From: Aquatica leii
Lineage: Eukaryota > Arthropoda > Insecta > Coleoptera > Lampyridae
Direction: 5' to 3'
NCBI GenBank assembly: GCA_035610365.1
Contig: CM069432.1
Location: forward strand, 233,390,532-233,454,531
Length of the DNA: 64,000 nt
Within the stretch, counting starts at the first letter, position 1, and each line of letters opens with the position of its first letter. Both the position numbers and the translations under genes were made by a program. This document shows positions 55,638 through 64,000 of the stretch, piece after piece. A model generated the notes under the pieces. The model did not search any database, was not told the DNA's origin, and saw only the letters and a program-made list of their open reading frames with translations.

Positions 55638-56825
55638 AAATATTTTTTACTTTCCTATAAGGAAAGTATAGCGATCGCAAATTTTTTTCAAAAAAAATGT
55701 TTTGAAGAATTTTACGTTTCAAGGTATCCGGAATCAGAAAAAATTATTTTTGACAAAAAAATTTTGGGTGTCTGTGTGTGTCTGTGTGTAACGTTGTACC
55801 CACGATAACTCTCGAACCAAAAGTCCTAGTAACTTGAAATTTGGTATGGAGCTGGCTTTTCATGTTCTCTCGGGTCTATCAAAAGATCATTAACAGTTTA
55901 TTAGATATTTAATTTACAATTTAAAGTGAATTTCATTATATAATTTAGGTTCGAATCCTGCCTACGACGATTAAAAAAAAATTTTTTTTTCATAAGTTTA
56001 CGTTTCAAGGTCTCCTAAGTCATAAAAAAATATTTTTGACAAAAAATTTTGGGTGTCTGTGTTTGTGTCTGTCTGTGTGTAACGATGTACCCACGATAAC
56101 TCTCGAACCAAAAGTCCTAGTAACTTGAAATTTGGTATAGAGCTGCATTTTCATATTCTCTCGGCTTTATCAAATGATAGATCTGATAAAGATACCGGAA
56201 GTAGGTGTATCCGCCATTTTGAACAGTTTTTCTTATATAATTTTGTACGAATGTACATAAATTATTCGAATTCTTTTTACAGTTTCTTATAAAGATAATT
56301 CTTCCTAATAATTTATTTAAATAATTTTTTTTCTAACATTAACAGTTTAATGTAATAGCGAAGGCTTCCACGGCCGGAATCTATACTAACATTAGAATGT
56401 CTTCCGGGTTTGGACCGTGTCATAGTTGCAACCGAAGCTGCCAACGTTTCGCCCACTTTCGTAAGGGGCTTCATCAGGGCGTGAAAGTGGGGGAAACGTT
56501 GGCAGCTTCGGTTGCAACTATGACACGGTCCAAACCCGGAAAACATTCTAATGTTAGTATTAACAGTTTATTAGATATTTAATTTATAATTTAAAGTGAT
56601 TTCCATTATATAATCTAGGTTCGAATCCTGCCTGCGACGATTTTTTTTTAGAAAACATAAATAGCCGGTTGCACAAAAGTCTGGTTAATTGACGATTTAC
56701 TAATCGTTTTTAATACAAGCATATCACTTCAAAGTAGTTTTATGACAACATAACCTTATAAAAATACATTTCTTTATCATTCCTTATAGGAAAGTCGTGT
56801 GGTGGCCACACCAGTTTTTTTAACG
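55638..56825 (-). repeat. repeat family A, inverted and internally shuffled copy
   Basis: In opposite orientation to 54401-54860, ending near 56825 with CCACACCAGTTTTTTTA. The block from ACGTTTCAAGG to TTTGGTATRGAGCTG occurs twice (about 55710-55860 and 56003-56150). The block starting ATTAACAGTTTATTAGATAT and running to GGTTCGAATCCTGCCT also occurs twice (about 55890-55965 and 56558-56635). A palindrome is inserted at 56354-56559. A GT-rich microsatellite (tctgtgtgtg) lies at 55770-55795. Confidence 0.75.
56354..56559. mobile_element. palindromic insertion flanked by attaacagttta repeats
   Basis: Two inverted copies of the unit also found at 11436-11572 meet head to head. The arms, about 56390-56462 and 56482-56556, are nearly identical (for example CGGGTTTGGACCGTGTCATA and its reverse complement), with a short centre that also folds. 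The 12-bp word attaacagttta stands on both sides (about 56339-56353 and 56557-56572), like a target duplication from a retrotransposition event. The minus-strand half keeps CTGATGA (56471-56477) and GAAAC; the plus-strand half has lost CTGATGA. Confidence 0.65.
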
Positions 56826-57005
56826 ATGTTATTCAATTTTACCTTCAGAAAGCACTGTATAAATAAATATAACAAACAAACAAAACCACTTGTTTTTGTT
56901 GATAATTGTATTCTATACAGACGTAGGTTTTTTGTGTACTTGATAAAAAAATAAAGATCGTGAAGAAAAGTGGGATTTTTCTCGTTGGCAACACTTTTCT
57001 TCACT
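56826..57005. other. spacer
   Basis: AT-rich, no recognised feature. Confidence 0.4.
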
Positions 57006-57009
57006 ATTT

Positions 57010-57592
57010 TTATTCATTTTATTTAACGTAAACGGTAAATAAACAATTTGTTAAATTATTAAATATTACATTAGAAGATAAGGAAACTGACTGCAACGCA
57101 GACACTGATAAATTAGAATTTATTACTTCGATTGCTTCTACTGTTGATGACGTCTCAAAAGTCGAAGATTGCTCTTCAGTCAAACTATTAATTTTTTTTT
57201 GAACTTTTTTATTTATTTTTGATGGTATCTTCGACATAGGTTTCTGCAACAAAATTACTACGCCAGCCGCTTTGCCTCTTCAAAACTATCAGACAAAAAG
57301 GTCGTTGATGTCTCCGATGGTTCACATTTTTTGTCTCAAATTCTAATACTTTTTGTAAAGCTCAATTTCGTTTGTCCGTCTTCCGATGTAACTGTAAAGA
57401 CTTAATTTTTTTTGTTTTTGTGTTATATAATGTTATGACTAAAATATGCTCGCAATCGTCTATATCATTTATTTTTAGTAAACGTAATTCTTCTGCTTGA
57501 CATGCTCTATGCAACGCAATTACCAACACTAGCTTTATTAACAGAAAACTGGGATCAGGAGCTTTTTCTAAAAACTTCTTCACATTATTCAT
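57010..57592 (-). pseudogene. tyrosine-recombinase relic (Crypton-like)
   Basis: The minus frame from 57592 reads MNNVKKFLEKAPDPSFLLIK, LVLVIALHRACQAEELRLLK, INDIDDCEHILVITL and TKTKKIKSLQLH. The order helix, A-C-x-x-E-E-L-x-x-L, D-D, then an I-x-x-T-K-T strand fits the start of the catalytic domain of tyrosine recombinases in arthropod Crypton-type proteins (usually A-C-R-R-E-E-L). Here the catalytic arginine position is glutamine. After a frameshift, FVAETYVEDTIKNK resembles the region around the C-terminal end of such proteins, and a final frame (57252-57019) encodes a Ser/Thr/Lys-rich tail. The H-x-x-R and nucleophilic Tyr regions are missing. The call rests on few motifs. Confidence 0.5.
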
Positions 57593-57599
57593 CGCTAGA

Positions 57600-60265
57600 A
57601 CTCAAAATTTTTTTGTCATATAACCGTCATTTGGACTCACAGAGAAGTCAGCAATTTTTTATATAAAAAATATCTAAATTAACGTTGAAACTTTAAGAGT
57701 AATCATGTAAGAATGTTGGAAAATCAGTGCTAATAAATCTTGTAAATATAAAAAAAACATTTTTAACAAAATAAGCAATCAGAATATCTTTATTTGGCCT
57801 TTGCAGATTTTTTGTTAAGAACGTGGTCTGTTATGTAACATTATTTTCTTTAAATACTATTTGAATTAAATTTTTACGACGGAATTTTTATCTGCAACGT
57901 CATCATTTTCAAACATGTGATACATATTTATTATTTCAGAAACAATATAAAACAAATTAATTGTTTATTAAATATTGCAGCTAAATTTAGGTTAAATAAA
58001 ATTATATTTTTGTTAAGAAAAATAATGTAATGACTTTATTAAAACTGTAAGCAGTGCTCACTTTCATTTACATAACAGCATTACTGTAAAATTATTAACA
58101 ACCGTAATAACTTCTAGGTTGTATATAAGTCAACCTCCACGTCTTGGTTGGCAATGATGTAAGCCTTAAATGAACTACATTTTTGTTATGCAAAAGTTAT
58201 TGCTTACAATTTATTTAACATTTATTACTTTGTACTGTTATCATAATCTGAATTCCGTTTTGTTTACTAATATAAAAAGGTGTATTAAGTATGTAACTAT
58301 CAGACAAAATTTTCCATGCGATTTATAGGTTTAATTAATAATTAATCATTACAAAGGAGCAGGTATTATGCCATGTACTTTTCACGAGTATTTACGTGAT
58401 TTTGCTTACGATAAACTACTATAACAGTTTTGTTTATTTTCCAGTTACATAAAGTATCAGTAAATTAAAAATATAATATTTCAACTTATTTATATATCAA
58501 AATTGTTATAATCGACAAGTACGTGCAACATGTACATACGTATACATAAGTGCAAAATAAAATTAAAAGAGCTACTGCTACTTCAAGTTACATTTATAGT
58601 AGAAGTTCATCTTTTTATATAAGTAAAATAATAAATATTTTGTTCAGTTGTATATAGACTAAAAACTAGGAGTGTCAGATCTATACTTAGTACTTGGGTA
58701 AAGTAACAAGTATAATATGATATCTAAAATATGCTGATAACGTAAAGTATATCTTATGAATGCGAAAAAAAACGCACTGATGCGTATCTGTAATAACATA
58801 GAAATGTAAAATTAAACTATTTAAAAATTGCATGTTTAAATTTGATTTGTTATTGAGGTGTTATTGTAAGTAAAAAACAGCGTTTGAAAGAAATGTTTTA
58901 ACTTAAATATATTATAAAGTTAATTAACCTTTCATTTTTATGTTGAATTTACGACATATGTGAACAGATATTTTACGTATTTTTCGAGGACTCAAATTAG
59001 TTCTTAAGAAAAACGTATCTGTTGGTTCTAATTTACTGTAACAGATTTTTTATCTTCTCTTATCCTCGTTAATATTGGGCTTGATTTTAACGTATTGTCA
59101 CATAATAACAACCATAAGCTTCCATCGCAAAAAATTGAGAGCGCATACGCTAGTTTGCACTCATAAGAATATGGCGGTAGTTAATCTATTGTTTCTGATA
59201 AGTTAGGTTATATTTCGAATCCTTTTGTATTTACATCTTTTATGATAAATAAATGTCAAAGATTTAGGAATGCAATACAAACAATTATCATTATGATCAA
59301 CAATTTTGTTTGTTTAAAATTCTAATGAATAAAATAATGTTATTACTCAATTGTTAGCTGCATGGTGTAATCAGTTAAAAACATAAATAATACCAATAAT
59401 ACAGACTAAACAACAAAGCATTCCTCATCTTCGATAAGAAAATTAAAATTTGTTAAATCGTCGGAATTTTTTTAAATACAAACAATAATTAACATGATAA
59501 AATCATTTGAATTAAATTGCAAATGTGGTCAGTTTAAACAGATAACTAAATTATATATTTTAATTACATCTATATAACAGTTAAAATAATCAATTTGTTG
59601 TCTAAAAAATGCATTCTACTAAAAGAAATAAAATTTGGCGCTACAACACTATTTTGAAAATGGCCGAATGTCACTCATTTTCCGGACTAGAACATCAAAG
59701 GTGCCGACAGTAAGTGTCCCTTATGGTTGTTATTACGTGGTATTGTTTACGTGTTTATAAAAACATTAAAGACGTATATTGTCACCTTAATCAGATTAAC
59801 CCAATTTGTATTAGATGATTCTACAGCAAAAGAGTTATTTAAAATATATATAATTATACAATAATTGTTGCATTATTTTTTTATAATTCATTATTGTATG
59901 TGTTAGTTTTGTGTATTAAGGTAAACTTGTACTTTTTTTTAAATATCTTTACTTTTAAATAAAGGGCAAGCCAAAATAAATGGTATCAAGTTAAGTCAAT
60001 TTAAAAATACCGAGTGAGTGAATAAAGTACATTTGTCATTTGTGGGTAAACTTTTTCAATAAAATGTATATATTATATGGTTTTTAAATGTGCGTTATTT
60101 TAAAATTATTGTAGTGTATACAGAATATGACAAAAAAAACAAGCAGGTCACAATAGAAGTAAAAAATAAATTATAAATATTGAACTTTAGTACTCAATTT
60201 AGTTTATAAAAAGTTTTGTATGTTTACTAAATAAATAATAGTTTACTCTAAACATTAATTTATTG
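57600..60265. other. AT-rich intergenic stretch
   Basis: No supported coding sequence or repeat except the possible short first exon at 59660-59709. Confidence 0.4.
59660..59709 (+). CDS. possible first coding exon of an unseen gene
   Basis: A GC-richer patch in AT-rich DNA. ATG at 59660 has A at -3 and G at +4, and encodes MAECHSFSGLEHQRCR plus two bases before a strong donor GTAAGT at 59710. No following exon was identified before the LINE at 60270, so this may be chance. Confidence 0.2.
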
Positions 60266-60269
60266 TACT

Positions 60270-63200
60270 GTTGGGTGGATTAAGTAGCCCAGCAGGTACC
60301 ACTACCGGTCGCAAGTCCGGGTAAAAGAAGAGAGGTTTTGAGTTAGCCCTTGCCCAATGTAAAAAAATCAAACGATCTCACAGATCCAAAGGAATTCGAA
60401 ACTTGACAGAAACTCTTGTTGAGGACGGCGGTATTTCAATTACGGAATGGAAATAAAACTAGAATAGCACTCTGAAACATCCAGGCATGGAATGCAAAAG
60501 ATCAAGAAATCATAATAGAAATGAACAAACATAGATATGTGTGCTCTTTCGGAAACTGAAAATAAGGGACAAGAAAAAGCAACCTATAAAACCTACACCC
60601 TGATATACTTTAGCTGACCCAAACACACAAAAGCACATTCAGGAGTAGTAATACTACTTCATAACAAATACATAAATTCAATTGAAAATATCGAGTATGT
60701 AAATGACATAATACTGAAAGTAAGTCTCATACTAAACAGGAGAGTTTTACATCTAATTAGCACATATGCACCTGATATGACAAAACCAAGAGAAGAAATC
60801 GAACGGTTTTACACTACAAAATAAACTAGAAAACACGGACCAGAGTGAGAAAATAATCGTAAGGGGTACCTAAATGCCAGAAGAGAGAATGACGAGATAT
60901 CAGGGGTAAAACAAAGGTTTAAAGAGGCCATAAGCAATAAAAATGGCAAACAGCTAATCCATCTTTTCGGTAAAAATGAACTGAGAATAAAGAATACAGT
61001 TTTTCAGCATAAATAACAACATAAATATACGTTTAACAGCTCGAGGGGATACAAATCTATGATTGACTACATAATAACAAATAAAGCCATTAGACCGGCA
61101 GATATACTAGATACTCGGTCGCTGACCACGGCCAATATAGGGACAGACTATAACTATAAAACAAAAATAGAAAAACCGAACCGTACTACATAGAGAAATA
61201 CAATTTGGAATTACTAGATGTGAAAAACACGAGAGAACTATATAAGAACAGACTAACTGGTAAATTAGAAGCCACGATGTAGATACTATATGGGCTAATC
61301 GAAAGAAATGCATAACGGGAGCTGCAAATAAATCAATTGGAACAAGGAAAGTCAGAATAAATTCCCAAAACAAGAAAAAATCAGGGTTTACTAACGAAGT
61401 AAATGATACAGCTCAAAATATGGCCTACGTAAACTACAAAAGCTCGCCAACACAAGGAAAAATATATACAGGTTCAAAACAGAGCAAACTCCAAAATTAG
61501 AAGCATTAAAACAGAATACTGGCACCGATTCACAAAAGAAATGCACCATGAGATCTATGGCGCACAAAGGAAGCTATGGAAAATCCTAAAAAAGAAACAA
61601 AAAAACAATCAACGAATTTGTCCAAACAAAGAAAATCTCAACAGACGAATGGGAAAAGTATTTTAAAAAACTTTATGATTCAGAGAAAAGCGCCAAAGTG
61701 ATACAACAGGGAGAAGAAGTACAAATAAAGTTCGGAATAAATGATATCTCAAGAATAAAAAAGCTAAAAAACAGGAAAGCGCCAAGAATTGACAATATAC
61801 TAAATTATTTTTTTATGAAGGCAGGGAACTAGCCAAACTAACAATCTAACAATTTTATTCAATGAAATTTTATAGACTAGCATAATCCCGGCCGACTGGC
61901 ATAAGAGTATCTTTATACCTATTTTTCAGAAAGCACAACCATGAAACTATGATTAAACTCAACTTAGAACGATACATCAAAAACAGAGACGAACAACAAA
62001 AAAACAGATGAACAACAGACGCTATTTTCATACTAAAAAAAACATCAAATTTGACAAACCACTGTATGCCTGCTTCATAGACCTAACAAAAACATTTGAC
62101 AGGGTCCGGCTACGAAATATGGTAGATATTTTAAAAATCAAACAACTAAAGATATTTTTTAACAAATAATTATTTTCGGGTTTTGAACCGCGTTTCATAT
62201 TTACACTTTATACAAGATTTATAAAACTTAGAAAACTTACAAACTTTGAAAAATTTGCAATGTTTGACGTTTCGACAGTCGCTGTCTTCTTCAGAAAAAG
62301 CTAAAACTGAAGATATAGGATCCTGACAAGCCTTTATATTACGCCGTTCGGGTCAATGGTTCGTGAAGGTTTCGATTCATTAGTTTTCCGGAACATGTTT
62401 TTTCATATTGGCGCTGGATCGATTCTATTATCCCTATTAAAATTGTCGTACTTCTGGATTTCAATGGCTTCCTTGTATAGTCTAGGCCAGAAGTTTTGGG
62501 ATTTAGCCAACATTGTTACCTCTTCAAATTTTATCGTGTGACCGGTGTCTAAAAAGTGTTCCGCAGCAGCAGATCTTGTGTTATGTTTCTTTGTATCCGC
62601 CCACACGAACAAGGATGTGGTAGACCCCTGGTTCCTCGAGTGGTGCTTTTGTTTCTTTTGATTTTGAGAAATTGGCGGATATTTTTATTCGATCTAGCGC
62701 AAATATGGAAAAACATGTTCCGGAAAACTAATGAATCGGAACCGTCACGAACCATTGACCCGAACGGCGTAATATAATGGCTTGTCAGGATCCTATATCT
62801 TCAGTTTCAGTTTTTTCTGAAGAAGACAGCGACATGACTGTCGAAACGTCAAACATTGTAAATTTTAAGTTTTATAAATTTTGTGAAAAGTGTAAATATG
62901 GAACGCGGTTCAAAACCCGAATATAATTATTTGTTAAAAAATCATGGCCGCGAAAGCTTCAAAAATAAAACTAAAGATATACCAACACTAGGGAGAATTA
63001 GACAAGGGGATAACCTCAGCCCATTTCTGGTCAACTTAATAATGGACAACATACAACGATCGTGTCAGAAACGGAGGACGACCTTCAGAGACAAGTTTTC
63101 CGTTTCTTTCATTTCTTTCAAAAGGCGCAGAAATATAATATGAACATTTTCAACAAAAAAACTAAAATTATGACCTACTCCAAAGATAAATTAAAAATGC

Positions 63201-63420
63201 AAAGCTGAAATTGAAGGAAGCAGTATAGAACAAGTTATAGATTTTAAATACTTTGGAGTCGATACAATGAGTGCCAGAATTAAAATATCAAATAAATAGG
63301 GCCGCTGTTATATCTGGATACTTAAGAAATGTTGTATGGAATAACAAATATATGCGAACGGATAGCAAAATAAGGATATATAAAGCATGTGTGTTTCTCA
63401 CTTCAACATCGAACAAATTA
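60270..63420 (+). mobile_element. RTE-like non-LTR retrotransposon, decayed and interrupted
   Basis: A GC-richer 5' leader (60270-60440) is followed by an APE endonuclease in pieces: LNIQAWNAKDQEIIIEMNKH-like (60475-60535), AHSGVVILLHNKYINSIENI (60635-60690), VLHLISTYAPDMTKPREEIE (60745-60805), and RGYKSMIDYIITNKAI (61045-61095). RT pieces are KPLYACFIDLTKTFDRVRLR (62055-62115), and after the palindromic insert IPTLGRIRQGDNLSPFLVNL (62978-63035). The catalytic FADD block is not seen. Then come EDDLQRQVFRF, NKKTKIMTYSKDKLK and IEQVIDFKYFGVDT (63075-63270). LINEs of this kind copy themselves by target-primed reverse transcription. Many stops and shifts make it dead. No clear 3' tail was found. 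Confidence 0.83.
62150..62966 (-). mobile_element. Penelope-like element remnant inside a palindrome
   Basis: Arms of about 270 bp (62150-62418 and 62688-62966) are near-perfect inverted copies. The outer ends read ATTTTTTAACAAATAATTAT on the left and its near reverse complement on the right. The 270-bp spacer encodes on the minus strand the tail of a Penelope-like GIY-YIG endonuclease: KSTTRGTRGLPHPCSCGR (about 62640), and after a frameshift TRSAAAEHFLDTGHTIKFEE and PRLYKEAIEIQKYDNFNRDN (62575-62425). S-A-x-A-E-H-x-x-x-T-G-H and R-L-x-x-E-A-I-E-I are diagnostic. Both arms contain a CTGAAGA-stem-GAAAC motif. The insert splits the LINE's reverse transcriptase. Confidence 0.82.
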
Positions 63421-64000
63421 TTTTAAAGAAATAAAATTTATAAACTATAATCGAATAATCGATCATTGGATTATAATCGATATATATCGATTACATCATT
63501 TACAATCGCCTAACATTAAAAATTAAAATCCAGACCGTTACCCAGACATGGATCGGTAAGTACAGTGCACGCCGCTTAATAGAATCACGTTGGAACTTGG
63601 CATTTTTGATAACAATAACCAAATGATAACAATATTCAGGAAAAAAACAAATAAATGTTTATTGGTTAAAAAACACTAAATATATACAGCGTGTATCTAA
63701 TTATCAGGCTGTTAATTTAGAAGGTAAAATTATAACATCAATACAAGCAAAAAGTGTCAAAACAAAAATTCTTATAAAACGTTAAAAAAAATCAACATTT
63801 GTGCCAAATAAATTGAAAATGACGGATTTTTACCTTTAAATAGTTTGTTGATACCGTTAATAAAAAGAAATCAAAAAGAACGTTGCGAGTTTAATTTACT
63901 ATTTTAAGAAATACACATCTTCTTCTGAATAATTTGCCGACACTAAAAATAAAAATAAATACTAAATAACGTTATCACATAAGACGTAGTTACAGTAAGT
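63421..64000. other. AT-rich tail with a pogo-like terminal repeat near 63562
   Basis: CAGTGCACGCCGCTTAATAG at about 63562 resembles the word at 19204-19235 and may begin a pogo-like element that runs past the window's end. Otherwise nothing recognised; a small palindromic cgattat/ataatcg cluster lies at 63450-63490. Confidence 0.4.

Noticed and set aside
55760-55800. GT-rich tract as a regulatory element
   Set aside because: It is part of repeat family A and occurs as the same block in other copies; a simple microsatellite.
56397-56582. 61-residue frame over the palindrome
   Set aside because: It results from reading across an inverted repeat; both halves are copies of one repeat unit.
1-64000. 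CRISPR arrays, rRNA or tRNA genes, bacterial operons
   Set aside because: No regularly spaced short repeats, no rRNA-like blocks, and no tRNA A/B boxes in cloverleaf context were seen on inspection; the window is eukaryotic. A tRNAscan or Infernal run would be decisive.

Overview
The window is AT-rich and gene-poor nuclear DNA from an animal, most likely an insect. It holds spliced genes with GT/AG introns, a two-pore K+ channel close to Drosophila Ork1, and R1-like, RTE-like, Penelope, copia, Tc1/mariner, pogo and hAT relics of arthropod type. I see nothing prokaryotic: no operons, Shine-Dalgarno sites, CRISPR arrays, rRNA or tRNA genes. I cannot name the species or order with confidence.

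Only one host gene is convincingly intact as far as it goes: four exons of an Ork1-like K2P potassium channel on the minus strand (8146 to 6940). They join in frame, and the remaining 3' exons were not found. A second host-derived locus is a decayed, apparently intron-free copy of protein O-mannosyltransferase 1 (POMT1, rotated abdomen) at about 47056-48660.

Layout, left to right: hAT transposase tail (2-235); long inverted repeats enclosing an R1-clade LINE remnant (663-4775); K2P channel (6940-8146); a hAT-like shell with 8-bp target duplications (10035-11771) holding a promoter-like site, a tandem repeat and a hammerhead-like motif; a TIR element coding for a cysteine-rich protein family of unknown function (12834-15207); a pogo/Tigger relic (15420-16250); a quiet stretch with short repeats (to 21670); a mariner relic (21672-23040); an RTE-like LINE split by a MITE and a hAT fragment (23460-26825); a hAT element with exact TIRs and 8-bp duplications (27650-32701), itself split by a TIR element with a DUF4806 gene (30133-32529); a degraded copia element in minus orientation (about 32710-41100) interrupted by a DUF7869-like element (36101-38160) and a Tc1 element (39056-40298); another mariner-like relic (42540-43480); a pogo element (44116-46597); the POMT1 copy; a 4.4-kb TIR element coding for a PIN/FEN-like nuclease family (50032-54400); a shuffled cluster of a dispersed repeat with a palindromic insertion (54401-56825); a tyrosine-recombinase relic (57010-57592); quiet sequence; and an RTE-like LINE (60270-63420) broken by a Penelope-derived palindrome (62150-62966).

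The most interesting content is a set of four TIR-bounded elements, each with one protein family for which I know no established transposase role: the cysteine-rich family at 12834-15207, DUF4806 at 30133-32529, DUF7869-like at 36101-38160 and the PIN-like family at 50032-54400. Each has matching ends around one gene, so each may be a DNA transposon of poorly described type. All four copies here are decayed. Family names come from motif recognition by eye, without any database search, and boundaries marked approximate may be off by tens of bases.
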